Assembly: GCF_016545825.1 (NCBI RefSeq)
Contig: NC_052613.1
Location: 34,608,844-34,672,843 of the forward strand
Source of the DNA: Eucalyptus grandis
Taxonomy: Eukaryota; Streptophyta; Magnoliopsida; Myrtales; Myrtaceae
DNA length: 64,000 nt
Direction: 5' to 3'
In this document: positions 42,998 through 55,936 of the stretch, one piece after another
Layout of the letters: every line of letters starts with the position of its first letter
How positions within the stretch are numbered: the stretch's first letter is position 1
The notes under the pieces: generated by a model
What the model was told of the DNA's origin: nothing
Databases searched by the model: none
What the model saw: only the letters and a program-made list of their open reading frames with translations
Program-made: the position numbers and the translations under genes

Positions 42998-45900
42998 ATG
43001 CGGTCCCTGGAGGAAGCCGTCGAGTCCGCCATCGCGATTTCGCGGCGCGGCGGCCACGATTCCGCCGCCGTCGGAGGGAGCTTCGTCATCGGCCCGAACA
43101 TGTACGGCTGGCTCTTCGAGTGCCACGGGTTCTGGCACAACGTGCTCTGATCGCGTCCGCGCTCGCGTTCGCGCTCTACTTGGCCGCTCAGGCGAGGAAG
43201 AGCTTCTCGAAGCTGTCGAGCGGGAGGTCCTCCATCATGATCGCCTATTACGGCTGCCTCTGGCTCGCCAGCTTGCTCAACCTGACCTGGTGCTCTTTAC
43301 AGGTGAGGGTTGCTATTTGCCCGTCGCAGTTTTAAGATGGACTGTTCGAGTTCGTGCATTTGTTCCGGCTCGTTATTGCGCTTGATCGTGGCTTTTGAGC
43401 TTGTCTTTAGGGCATTTGGATTGGGTTTAGATGATGAAATGCTAATGTTGCTTGCAAGTTAGGGTCTTCAGTTTGTTGGTGTGGCTTTTCCGAAGAGGGG
43501 TTTTGAGTGTCTCGTGCAGAAGCGTAAGGGAAGTTTGGACTCCTGGAATTTTGTAATAAGCTGTGGATGGTGGTTGCGGTGGAAAATGATAGAAGAACTG
43601 ATCAGAATGATGAACATAGGATGATTTGAATTGGTGTAGCTAAAGATAGAATAGCCTTTCATTCAAATTTCCGACGTCTTCTAAGAAGTGAATACGAATT
43701 ATTCGATGATACACATTCTTTGTTATTTGCGGTATAAAGCCAAAGTTCTAAATGCGTTTCTGTAGAAGTCCACTGGCAACTCTCTTGGCATGTGGTGCTC
43801 TTCACCGTGTAATTATTTCCTATTGCTGAGATACTTGAGATGGCTATCGCTAATGGTGTTAAAATGAAGGTTAGGTGGAGCGGAAGAACAATCATATACT
43901 TGTAATTGTTTGTCAGATATCATTGTTCTGATTTTGATTATTTCAATTATGGAGGACACCTATTGATTTTATTCTTTGAAAATTGAAATACAGACATAAT
44001 ACAGGATAGTCCTTAATCATCATTTGAGATTTAGTATATCAGGAATTTGCTTATCAATGATGACAGTTGGTCAAAAGTCCACACCAGTTGCTGTGAAAAC
44101 TTCTAGTTACCTTCATGCAGGGGGGATGTTCCATTAATCATATCCCAACCAACTCCAAATGACTGAATATATCATGAGTCACACAACAACACATTCTCAA
44201 CCTATGGATATCAACTCCACTCCCCTGTCCTAATGCTTCCCTAGTTAGGTCCCATGTCATCTGTGTAGCACTCCAAGTCATTGTCGAATTTTATGAAGTC
44301 AAATTTTTTAAGGGAAGTAGAAAGCCTAACTCAAGGAATATTAAACAGATGGCAGCCACAAAGCTGATTCACCATTGGTTATCTACAACATGGAGAGAGA
44401 ACAAAACTGGATTAAGAAACTTTCCAAAAACTTCATTGAAGTTGTGGCCCAAAGTACCAGTGATTTCCAGCATTTATATTTCTATGCTAAAGGTCATGGA
44501 ATTCACACCAACTGAAGTTGTTGAAGTAATGTGTTGACACTTAAGGACATTAACAACAACCTTATTGGTTCAAAATTTTGATAAGTAATGAGATTTTCTG
44601 ATAAGGTGGCTTAGGACTAAGGAACAGTGAAGATAATAGTCTTGAACCATCTAAAAATATAAAACAAGAAAGAGAAAAAAATGAAAATATGCCAACCAAA
44701 CACACTTTCATAGTTTTTACACCTCTTTTGAGTTTCAAACAAGGAAAAAAAATCTGGTTTCGTGAATTAGAAATGAAGAGAATATGAAAATGAAAACAAA
44801 CCAAATAAGTTCTCTTTCATCTGAGTAGTTCTGTGATTGCTTATCTGCAACCATGCTGATCAGTTGTATGGAGGTGATATACACCTTATGTCTACAAGAC
44901 ATGAAACTGGACTGGTTGCGGGTGTCGGTTCACTTAATCTCAAACTCAATAGTTGCAGGTATGTGTCTTATTGCAGAGCTATGGTTAATTCAAATCTCAA
45001 TAGCCGAAAAAAGTGAAGAAAGATAGTGAGACCATTTGAAGGACAACATTTGAATATCCTGTTAATTTCCTGTTTTCTTATGACCAAGTTCTAGTGTTCA
45101 AAATGTTTCTATACATCTCTGGTCCTTGTATTGTACATTTTATTTCTAGAAGAGTCAAGCCATGATATAAATCTGCACTCGACAACAATATCTAAGTTTA
45201 AGTAATGTAGATCTGTACTTTGAAGGACCTTTCATTGTTCTACAAATGCTTGAACGGCTCTTTTGTTTATAAAGGCATGGGAATGCACTGCTGGGAAAGA
45301 AGTGGCCTGGAACATCTTGTCTTTGTTTACAACGTCTGGAATGCTCTTTCTTGAAGTAAGCTTGGTGGCCTTCTTGCTTCAAGGGAACTCAGCAAGTGGG
45401 CTGCATGCACTTACTCGTACATTTGTTGTCTCGGGGCTCATTGTTGGTTTGGATCTTCTTCTCAAGGTAATGTTTTGCCTTTTGCAATATACGAATTATC
45501 TCCACATTCCTCCTTCTGACTGAAGAAGCAGGTTGAAGCACATTATCATCTTTCCTTTTGTGGATCATGCATTGTGTCTTCTGATGGAACAAATTTATTT
45601 GCAATGAGTGGCACAAGAGATGGGTTTGCACTTTTCAAATATATTTATACAATGGGAAACAATCATCTTTCAAGCCCTATGAGACCTGAAGGTCATGATA
45701 TGACCTGTCGTCATTTGCTTCCTTTTTTTTTTATTAATGATCTTCATCAGATCTTCCTTCTCTTTATTAATGGGTGATATTATGGCTCTGGAGATTGATA
45801 TTTGGTTCCTTATGGTTTCTATTTCAGGCAATTTATCTTTTTGCATTTGGAATCCCTTTGTTTATCGACGACATTGATAATCCTCATAGGGTTAAATGGG

Positions 45901-46593
45901 GCTTGTGGGTAGTCCACCGACTGGTGCTTACGGCAGTTTATGGTTCTATATTGTTCATGTATCATTCCAGGTGGAGAGAAAGGCTACCTGGTATGTCTAT
46001 GTCTATGTTTATGATGAATCTCCTGACAATCTAACGTCGGTAAAATATGACCAGCTGGGTATGTCTATTATTTCTCTGCAGCTAGACCAGCGTTTTACAG
46101 GTATGTAATCATCATGCTCATCATGAATGCACTAGCTCTATTTGCATGCGGCGTAACTGGAAATGGAGCTGGCTTTGGATTGTGGTAATTCAAATTTTCA
46201 TTTGTTTCTTTCTTCTTTTTTCTGCTTCAGATGAACTTTTTGTTTAGCAATCTATTTTCCTGATGTTTAGAGCACTTAATCTTACAGGTTGTACGGTGCC
46301 ACAATCGTCTGCTATCATGCCTTCTACCTTCCCCTTTTGTATTTCACATTTCTAGCTGACTTCTTCCAGGTTAGCCCATCATCCTTATGCCCAAGTTTTC
46401 TTATTGTGGTATTACTTTCTTTTAAAAGCATTTTATTTAGTTTGATTTCACGTGAGCACAAAGTGACTTAAGTTTAGATTGTCATAACACTAAAAATTCT
46501 CGATTATGATGATAGGAGGAGGACTTGCAATTGGAGAACGTGTACTACTCTGAAATGAAGGACGCGGGTTTCTTCGATGGAGACTGGGAGTGA
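42998..46593 (+). CDS. TPRA1/CAND-type seven-transmembrane protein (apparent 1-bp deletion in exon 1)
   Basis: Six exons: 42998-43302, 45275-45466, 45828-45990, 46082-46184, 46288-46369 and 46516-46593, all GT-AG. The product matches plant candidate G-protein-coupled receptor proteins of the Tmemb_40 family: GPNMYGWLFECHGFWHNV near residue 35, then LIASALAFALYLAAQARK, SIMIAYYGCLWLASLLNL, SLFTTSGMLFLEVSLVAFL, GLWVVHRLVLTAVYGSILFM, MLIMNALALFACGV, CYHAFYLPLLYFTFLADFF and a conserved tail YYSEMKDAGFFDGDWE. About seven hydrophobic segments suit a membrane protein. From ATG 42,998 the frame meets TGA at 43,148-43,150, right after FWHNVL. Coding exons total 923 bp, one short of a multiple of three. 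One missing base near 43,146 would restore about 307 aa. It is either a true disabling mutation or a sequence error. Confidence 0.8.
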
Positions 46594-47343
46594 TCAAGTC
46601 GCTTCAAATCATGAGCAATTGTATCGGGAAAATTGTAGATAAAGAGTAAATATCGCCCTCATGGCTGAACGCGTGCTATGTAATGTGTAAAATGGCATCC
46701 ATTTTTGTGTGGGATTAGTCTCTGCATCAATGTTGTGAAAGTTGTTCACGCATGCCTCGTTGTTGTAGGTCGTGAATGGTTCAGGGTCGAGTCAATAATC
46801 ATTCTCCATCGTGTATAATTTCTTCTTCCGCTGTAGACTGGATATCTGGCTGTCGTTGTCATTCTTCAATATGATTATAAGCATGTAGATACTAGTGGAA
46901 GTGATTTTTGCAGGACTTGTAAGTGTTTTTTTTGCAAAATTTGCTCTTGGGACTGTCGACTTAGTGAGTACTCGATGCGTTGGTAGACACGTATCATTCC
47001 AGCGAAATGTTTGATGAAAGCACAAACTACACATGTTGATACGCTAATTGAGACACCTGGTCTTCTAAATTGAAACATCACCTGCTCGATATGATACAAG
47101 GCCGGTGAAACACTACAATTACAGGAATTTGATGCGAAGAAGACATTAGATGTGCTATCGCGCAAGGCCTCTTCGCACCTCATATTTAATTTCACACCTA
47201 TGGTACACTATTCATCGATTATTGGATGTGGCACGACGCTTCTGTCTCGTCGAGAAAGAAACCGAGAAAAGGGCTCGTACAAAATTGCATTCAGGTTCTC
47301 AACAACAGCTGCATTACTTAATTAATACTCTACACGATGCAGC
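46594..47343. other. Convergent 3' flanks of the CAND-type and NHX genes
   Basis: Only 750 bp separates the two stop codons, so both 3' UTRs lie here and may approach or overlap. Short frames in this stretch show no conserved domain. Confidence 0.6.
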
Positions 47344-50300
47344 CTAGCCTTCCCACTGATGGACGCTCCTTTCTGTGGGGGAGCCGGGAACATATGGGAC
47401 AAAACCACGGCCACCAAAGACTGGGCGCATGAAGGCATCGTCGAATTTGCGCCAGTAGTAATGAACAGTATGTGCTGGTGTGGTCCAGAGCGCCCTGAGG
47501 CTACCTGGGCGGCCGATGTCGGGGACCACAAGATCAGGTTCAGAATCTTGCCCGCCTCTGAGAAGCGGAAAAGTAAAGGACTTGGGAGTATTTGGATCGG
47601 AGACTACGATGCTTGTGTGTTTGGGGGACGGTAGCAATAACCTTATCAAAGGTTGGGTCAAAAAACCAAACACCTGAGAAAATACAGTCGCATGAGACCA
47701 TTGAAACATCGGAGAGTATCTAAATTGTGAATGAAAGAAAGGGTATGTAACTGCAGAACCCATGTTGCAACGCTATACGGCAGAACAGAAAAAGAGAAAA
47801 AGAGCAAGTCATCTTACCACAGTGCTGAAGAGGACGACAGTTATAGTGCTTGTGATCATGATGGCATTATCCCTCAGATGAGTATGGCCAGAACTAGTGA
47901 ACTGCAAATAAATAAACCCATGTCAAATAAAATTGCTCCTCCCCACTCTCACATACAGACAAGCACGCACCCATGCACGCACATGCACGGGCACACCCAC
48001 AGAAAAGCTGCATTTACCTTGTTATAAGCTAGGGCCATAGATACAGCGCCTCTCATGAGTCCTGCCCACCATATAATCACCTAAAGACTAATAGTCGTTA
48101 GTTGTTGAATAGATTACTCAAGAGGACATAATTTGCATCTCACACAGAACATACTTGCTGTCTGAAGCTGATTCTCTCGTTGGGATTTTTCTTGGTTAGG
48201 TTGGACAGAAGGGATAGGGGGAAAACGAATGCTGCCCTTCCAGCTAGAACCAATGCCAGCAGTACTGAACTCACGGCAACTGATGTCCCAGGACTGCAAA
48301 AGTAAAAAGACAGTTGAATGTACATTTTAGTCAGTCACACTAAGCAATTCAGACAAATCAAAGGTAGCTATCTCTAGCAGAAGTGATAGTAAGTTTCAAT
48401 AGAATGAAAACAGAAAGTCAAGAGGGAAACTAGGGCGTGCCTATTGCTCACAAATCTCCACTTTTCGATGTCCAAAGCATCCATTCCGACATAAAGGAAG
48501 ATGAAAGTCTCAGCAACAAATGATAGGGTCGCAAAAGCATGCCTGACAATGAGAGAGAGAGAGAGAGAGAGAGAAGCATTGCGTAAGTAATTTACAATGC
48601 ATGCGCACAGGCTAGAAAAATGAAAATTTAAGATTTAATATCAGAAAAGCTTACTTTGTAGTGACTCGTGAACTTTCAGTCACGTTGTGCCAAGTGTAAT
48701 GGGACATCACTATCCCACAGAAAAAGACAGTGAGAATGCCGCTTAAGTAGAACAGCTGCATTATGGATATATTAGCATGTTAAAGAGAAATATTTCAAAA
48801 GACCGCCATGAATTTAGATAATTGTAAAAGGAGGAGCTATCAAAAGCTAACCATAAAGCTCTGAGTAAGCTTACTTCAGCCATCATGTAGGACAGGTATG
48901 CCATGAGCATCATAAGAGCAACTTCACGATCTGTAGAGTGCCTGAGCTTCCAGAATAGAATTGAAATGTTCAATTCAGAAACTCAGTATATTACAGGAAA
49001 GAAATAAACTAAGAACTTAGAACATGTTCCAACGTAACACCTGTATGGTATGTGTAAACCCAATATCTCAAGATAATAACATCTACCACGTGATCATGGT
49101 GATCGAATCTGGGCTGATAAAAATTTAAAAATTGGGCAAAACCTTGAAAGGCATTCTTTTAACTATATTTGATCACAACAAACTCATGCAAACACTTCCT
49201 AGAATGGAAATAGCTATCTGAGGTGCAAGGCACTCCGCATAGTATGAAAATTCTCGCACTTTCACAGAAGATCAGCCACTACAGTGTTGTTAGCCAGGGA
49301 TAACCAAACATCAGCCTAGCTCGACAAAATCTTTTCACCTTAATTAGATAGGCTATTGACTATTACCAGACAAAGTATACAATAACCAAAAGATATAATT
49401 AAGGTGACCTGCAAATTCAGTTTCTGAGAAGTACCTGCCAAAATAGAGCTTTTTAATAATGTAAGCACTAAGCAATCCAGTCTGCAAGAACAGAAAATAC
49501 TCCATAAAATGATTGCTGAGGCAATAACTATATAAAGAAACTAGTGACTGAGGATTTGTTGGTGTCTGTCTGCAAATGCATGTCAATGCATGTGCCCGTT
49601 TTGGGGGGAGTAGGTGGACTTACCAACACTCCTAACATAGTGCTTGCGAAGAATAAATAGAAGAAATTGCCGATGAACTGCAAAGCAATTCTGGGATCGA
49701 TATGATTAAGATCAAAGCTCTGTATTGCATTGAAAAGCACCACTGATGTTGCATCATTCACAACACCTTCTCCAAACACCAAGCTGTAAAGCAAGGGTGT
49801 CTCGTCCTGATTAAGCACCTGCACACCATATATAAAAGGTGGTGATTACACGTCCAACATGATTGTTTAAAACAGTAACTTGAAGTGTAAATAATAAAGT
49901 ACCTGCAAGGTGCAAACAGAATCTGTTGCAGCAAATATGGCACCAATGGCTTGAATTGGAAATACAGACGACATAGTCAGAAGCATATCTTTTGTAATAT
50001 ATTTTACTGATAGAAATAGAAACAAGAGAGAAAAAAATCATACTGTCTCAGAAAAATGAAAGGAGAACCAAAGTTGTACCTATGTAATCCCCTATGTCGA
50101 ATGAATTGATGCCAATCTTCTTAAAAAACTCTATAGCACCTGACAAAAAAGCAGTTGCTATCAACTATCAGATGCAAATATGATTTATAACCACAATCTT
50201 GTCTTCTACTAGGCTAAATTAAAGTTCCAGGGCCACTGCCCATACAGTAACTTGCCACTCTCCCAACCCTGGAAACAGTTCAAAATGCTGCTTGGATTTT

Positions 50301-51639
50301 CTTTTGGGGAAAAAAAATCAGTGGAATAGATCTTCAAGGCATTGAAGAATATAAGAAGCAATATACACAATCATCCTTTGACATGGCGAGCCAAAAAATG
50401 AAAGTAAAATCCTTAACTTACCTAGTGAAATAATAGTGCACGAAACTAAGGTACCGATAGCGCCAAATAGCATGATGGTCATAAAGTTTCTAAAGAATTG
50501 CTTCTTTTTCACCTGAAACCTGAAAAGGATGATTAGCACCAATAAAATAACTTATTAAAACCCCATATCAGAAGCCTATAAGAAATTATTTATTCACTCA
50601 ACAGAGATTAGAAAATAGAAAGGAGATAAATCCCATAGAAAATAGTCAGAACACTTTCAACCCTAGAAGATATAGGCAACCTTCCTGTAAAGTTCAAAGA
50701 TAAGACAGTAAATTAAATTATACAACTTGTCTGTCAATTCTATATTTTGTAAAGTATAACAGATTAATATACAAGGACATTTCGCTGACTATCAAATTAT
50801 TCAAATCTTTGATGATCAGTCTCCAATCCATCTATATAGTCTATCCCTCACAGTTTATAAAGCCCATGTTAGAATTCTTTCGAAGCCTGTTTACAGTTCA
50901 AGGAACTCTTTACAATTATGGAAAAATCCAACCTAATCTCAGTCAGTGGAGTTACTTGTATTCTGAAGACATATTCGAAAAACAAACATGTAGCAGCAAA
51001 TGATGCCTAGAAGTTACCACATAAAAAGAATGATGCCTAAATGCTACCGTGTAAGATGATCTGAGAAACGTTCTTCACCACTCCAATTGGAAATTAACTT
51101 ACCCCGCATTGAATATGATAGGTGGCAAAAGATATATGAAGAAGAGATCTTCACTAAACACTAAGAGATGGGAGCTTTTCATTCCTGTGGTCAGTAAAAT
51201 AACGATACCGGTACATAATCCCTGCAAAAAAATTCGAAAGCAATTACTAACAACCTACTTGAATTAAACCAAAAGCCCTCAGCCTCTGGCACAAGACCAA
51301 AAAGAAATGTTTGCACATGTACAAGTAACGCCGACACGCAAGGCGCAAGCCAGAAGCTCAATTTTTTCAAGATACGACCTTAAACTCGAATCCACGTGAG
51401 CAAAGAATATAATTGGGCTACAACAAATCCACTAGTACAACGTCCATGCGAGACGGAGGACTCACGATCATCAGAGCAGTGATGGACTCATTCATCCACC
51501 GGTTCTCTTCCAAGAGATGACCGATCACGATGCAAGCGAGGAGGAGCGCCACGAACAGGTTCAAGGACACCACGGACGTATGATCCGAGGTGGACAGCGC
51601 CTGCAGCCTTGATACAATGGTGCTGAACGAGGCATCCAT
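47344..51639 (-). CDS. NHX: Vacuolar-type Na+(K+)/H+ antiporter, class I NHX
   Basis: Exchanges cytosolic Na+ or K+ for vacuolar protons, loading the vacuole and supporting salt tolerance and pH control. Fourteen exons on the minus strand: 51639-51466, 51221-51103, 50519-50422, 50139-50080, 49949-49903, 49818-49624, 49481-49435, 48941-48875, 48755-48655, 48542-48441, 48293-48155, 48080-48018, 47901-47818 and 47673-47344. They total 1,626 bp and 541 aa, the normal class I length. Landmarks are MDASFSTIVSRLQALSTSDH, the amiloride motif LFFIYLLPPI (about residues 84-93), ATDS (D160), FGEGVVNDATS (N187, D188), YTWHNVTESSRVTT and a hydrophilic regulatory C-terminus. All introns are GT-AG except the one after 48,441, which reads GC-AG. 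The gene looks intact. Confidence 0.95.
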
Positions 51640-52740
51640 TGTACCAAGATCTCAACTAAACAAACGAACACCCTTCTTTCGATAACACACCGAGCTACGG
51701 GTTTACAACACCACGAATCAAGAACGCCTCTTCAAGGAACAGTCTCGCGCAATCTATGTCTCCGAACTGTCCATCTCCTAAAGCTTCCCTCGAACCTCAG
51801 GATGCCGAATTCTGCATCCAGAAAAAACGCAAATTCGAATTATCTCCAGCTCAAACATCACAATCAAGATCCTTTTTTGTAGTTACTAAACAGCGAGCGG
51901 CGTCCAGAAAAAAAAAAAACCCAAGTCAAATTATCGCCAAACCAAACATTACAATCCGGAGCCTTTCGATAGCTACCAAACAAGGGCAGATAATTAGTAC
52001 AACGGGAACCTCAGAAAAAGCCAACAAGTTACACCGCGCCATTTCCAAATTCGTCACCAATGAAACACGAAACGGGAAGACGAGCGAACCGCGCGAACGC
52101 CATACCAGATAGCTCCGGCGCGAGGCGCATGCATGAAGAAGCATTACACGGGCTAAAAACGGATGTTTTCCTCGCTTCAAAATCGCGGGCACGAAGCGAG
52201 AGAGAGATTGAAAACGTCGGTATGCACGAAGCTCGAAGTCTCAAGCGAACCGAACCGAACCGAACGAGGGAACGCGCCAAGCTACTGCAATGAACGCCGA
52301 AGCGCGATTTCAATTCCGGTTTTGCAGAGAGATGGGGAGGGATGGATGGAGGGTGCTGACAATGCCTGTTCGAGAAGGAGATAGAAAGCTCTGGAGTGCT
52401 GGAGAAAATGGCCGCTAGAGAGAGAGAAAGAGAGGGCGTGCTGTGCGGAGGAAACAGTGGGCGAAATGAAGAGAGAGAGACAGAGACGGAGAAAGACGTA
52501 GGACGACAACATAAGGAGGAGGAGGGAGAGCGAGGGTAGTGTACGGACGGTGATGGAATCCCCGGATCCGACGAAATTGAATGAGGATCGTCCGATCCGC
52601 ATGCCCCCGGCGGTGGAGATCGGGCGTCGTCCGTGGGAACGGGCGTACCCTAGCACCGCCGGTCGACGCCCAGACGGACATCCGTGACCGCCACGTCAGC
52701 TGGCTTCTTATTCATTCCAGGATCGTCGAGGTGCTTCCAA
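51640..52740. other. NHX 5' UTR and promoter region
   Basis: CT/GA-rich, GC-richer sequence upstream of the NHX start with GAGAGA tracts (52,413-52,497), as often in plant 5' UTRs and promoters. Overlapping short frames on both strands have no recognisable domain. A leader intron is possible but I could not fix one. Confidence 0.45.
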
Positions 52741-53693
52741 GCGCTGTAAAAATGTTTTTTTTTTAATTATTTGCGATGATTTTTTTTTTTTTAGCAATTA
52801 TCGATTGCGATGATAAAAGAATATGTTTCCACAGTTGTGATTATGCGGCTTGTCTTTAAAGGATAAATCGGAAATAAGAAATTGAATAATCATGAAAAGC
52901 GAAGAAAATCACGCGAAACAGCCATTTGAATTTGCTTATCGCGAATTTAGATTAACTTAAAATTAATTGACGCCGCATGTTTCCATCCATTATTTAGAAA
53001 AACTATTTCAATGACGACTCTTTCAAATTTGGCTTGTATTTCATATGTTCTCACCGTATGGATATAGCCCGAATTATTTGAAGAAGTTGATTCGCATCTT
53101 TTGTGAATGAAGAGCATTTTTAAGTGTTTAATGTTCTGGTCAAAACACTTAATCTATATTACTCAATTAGTGAAAACAACATGATTCAACATTGTGGTAT
53201 CTAATAGGTCATCTTCAAAAATTTAATGCCCATGATGCGCTGTAAATGTTTTAGGAATTATTTTTTTAATTATCGATTGTGATAATAAAAAAATCTGTTT
53301 CCGCAATTGTGATTAGGCGGCTTCTCTTTAAGGCCAAATCGAAAATAAGAAATTGGATAATCATGAAAAGCGAAAAAAATCACGTGAAACAACCATTTGA
53401 ATTTAAATTAACTTAAAATTAATTGACCTTGCATGTTTCCATCCATTATTTCAATCCCCTTTATAAAAAAAATTTTAATGACGACTCTCAAATTTCGGCT
53501 CGCATTTCATATGTTCTTTGCCTTATGAATATAGTCCGAATTATCTGAAGAGGTTGATTTACATCTTTTGTGAATGAAGAGCATTTTTAAGTGTTTAATG
53601 TTTTGATGTGTTACTCAATCAGTGAAAACAACATGATTCAACATTATGGTATCTAGTAGGTCATCTTCAAAACATTAATTGCCCAAGATGCAA
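52741..53693. repeat. 496-bp tandem duplication upstream of NHX
   Basis: The unit starting GCGCTGTAAA at 52,741 recurs at 53,237 and ends near 53,693. The copies share blocks such as ATTATCGATTG, AATCATGAAAAGCGAA, GCATGTTTCCATCCATT and TGTGAATGAAGAGCATTTT, at roughly 85-90% visible identity with small indels. Non-coding. Confidence 0.8.
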
Positions 53694-55936
53694 AAAATAA
53701 AATTAAAGTGTCGAGATCGAAAAAATTGTTTTAGTAATTTTTGAACAAATATCTCAACACCCATTCAGCAAAATATTAATTTAATTATATTTATGTGGAT
53801 GCAATTACAAGAAAAGACCTAAAAGGAGACGGGACACCTGGCTCACTTGATGTGAAATCATCATCAATCTGAATCCCATGACCTCCGGGCCTTTGATGCG
53901 GTTGGAAGCTAAAGATTAATGGAATCACGTGCAAAAGCCATCCTTCTTTTTTCTCTACGAAATTTATAAGTAAATTGACTAATCACCATGCAAATCATCA
54001 TTATTTTTAATTTGTCCTCCTTTTATTTTATTTTTTCTATTCCTTCTTTGTCTAAGACAGAGACAGTTTCTTGCGATCCTATGCTACCCATTAAAAATCC
54101 TTTGACATGAACATATTCGTCCTTTTCCTCATATATTCAGCCGACATCTCCAATGGGACCACCGGGTCTGTTCTGCAGACAATACAAGCAGAGGTCGCTT
54201 TTGTCTATCAATGCTGACTCGGACAAATAGGCACGGCTTTGCCTCGACAGATCTCTAAAAATTGCTAATTATTTATGTGCATCCTAAAAGCTATTTAATT
54301 CACCAAATTGCCACTCGGTCCTTAAGGAAGGAAATGTTGATTACCCAGTAAACCTTCCATTAATGGAAGAGGAAATGAAAAATGTTGAGTAATTAATTCC
54401 GCCATATTCACTTTCAATAGAACCCCGCTCGAAATTGATGGGTCTGGCAAGAACAAAAGTGGGAGTTATTTAAAAAGAAAGAAATATCATGCATATAAGC
54501 AAGATAAAGAAATATCGGAAATATCGGAAAAAGATCCACATTTTAATAATTAATGATACGACAAGCGTAATCAAAGTGCAGATTTATGTATCAAAATAAT
54601 ATAATATACCCACTATCATTTGAAATTTGATTTGACTAGGGTCATTCTGGAATACTAAACGATTATTTTTACTGAAAGCGACACATTGGGGGTGTCCATT
54701 TCAATCCACATAATCTAATTGTTTAAGGCTTATTCAATTTGAATCGTCTTTTTCTTTATTTATAAATACTGTTTTTTTTTTTGGTGGACTGGGGAGATTC
54801 TATGCAAGTTTTTTTTTTTTTTTTTTTTTGGCAAGAGATTCTATGCAAGTTGGACACACTGAAAATGACATCTTCCTACCAAAAAAAAAAAAAAAAAGAA
54901 AATGACGTGCTGAGAAATTTCGATCTCAAGCCAAGTATTTTCCAAATTGGATGGTTATCCTTTGAATTTGACAATCTTCGAACGACCATAATTTTCTTGG
55001 CATACTTGTATACCTATATATATAATTTTACAAAAAAATCACGGGCCACACCTCCGATGTAAAGAAAATTTTACATTAATTTTATAAAGTTTATACTATT
55101 ATTACTCATATACTAAATAATTATTTCCTAGTCACAGATGGATATACACAAAACTCGGACCTTGTATGGTCACTGATCAGATAAAAAGAAAAGACACGTA
55201 AAGTTTAAAGTCTTATTTATCGGCAGGAAGGGTATGTTAGGTGTACTGCACATGTTTGCTTAAAACTTAAGACTTTGTTGGCGTTGCAGCCGTAGTGATA
55301 TTTCAGGCTAGCTTCGTAATCGAATTGAGTTTTGCTTCCTTCGTTATTTAACATAAGTCAGCCTAAGATTAGGGGATTGATAGAAAAATAATGATATTAT
55401 TCTCTCGATAAATAATTTTGAATTATACCCCCACTGCTCACATGATATCGCATGACTTGTTTTGTATTCACCAATTGCATGCCGACTCAACCTGGACATG
55501 AATTATTGAATTATAAAAATAATTGGAGTTTGCCAAAAAGTGTCTTGAAGATTTAATAATGAAATATAGTGATTTCCAATATAGTCGTCAGATGCATAAC
55601 CTATGCCTGGAAAATATATTATTTCAAGTATTTCTTAACAAGACCCTCCATAATTAAGGGTCATCTTCATATTTGCCAAGCGAAACCTTTTTGATTGCGG
55701 TAGTGGATCGTTCCCCCAGGCATGAGCTTATGCTCAAGTAGAGAGAGACAGAGAGAGAGAAGAGGATAGAGGGCACGACAAGACGATCTGGAGGGCTAGA
55801 TAAGTTCAACAATCAGCTGTGAAATATCGGAAAGGTTTTCCTTAGAGATTAGGATGCCCGAAGGTAAAGGAGCGACTATGGACATAGTCCTTTTTCATTA
55901 CCCTCCACATAGCCTGAATTTTAAGTCACTCGAAAC
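53694..55936. other. Intergenic DNA
   Basis: AT-rich with long poly(T) and poly(A) tracts (54,772-54,830, 54,881-54,899). No gene, no clear element. Confidence 0.5.
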
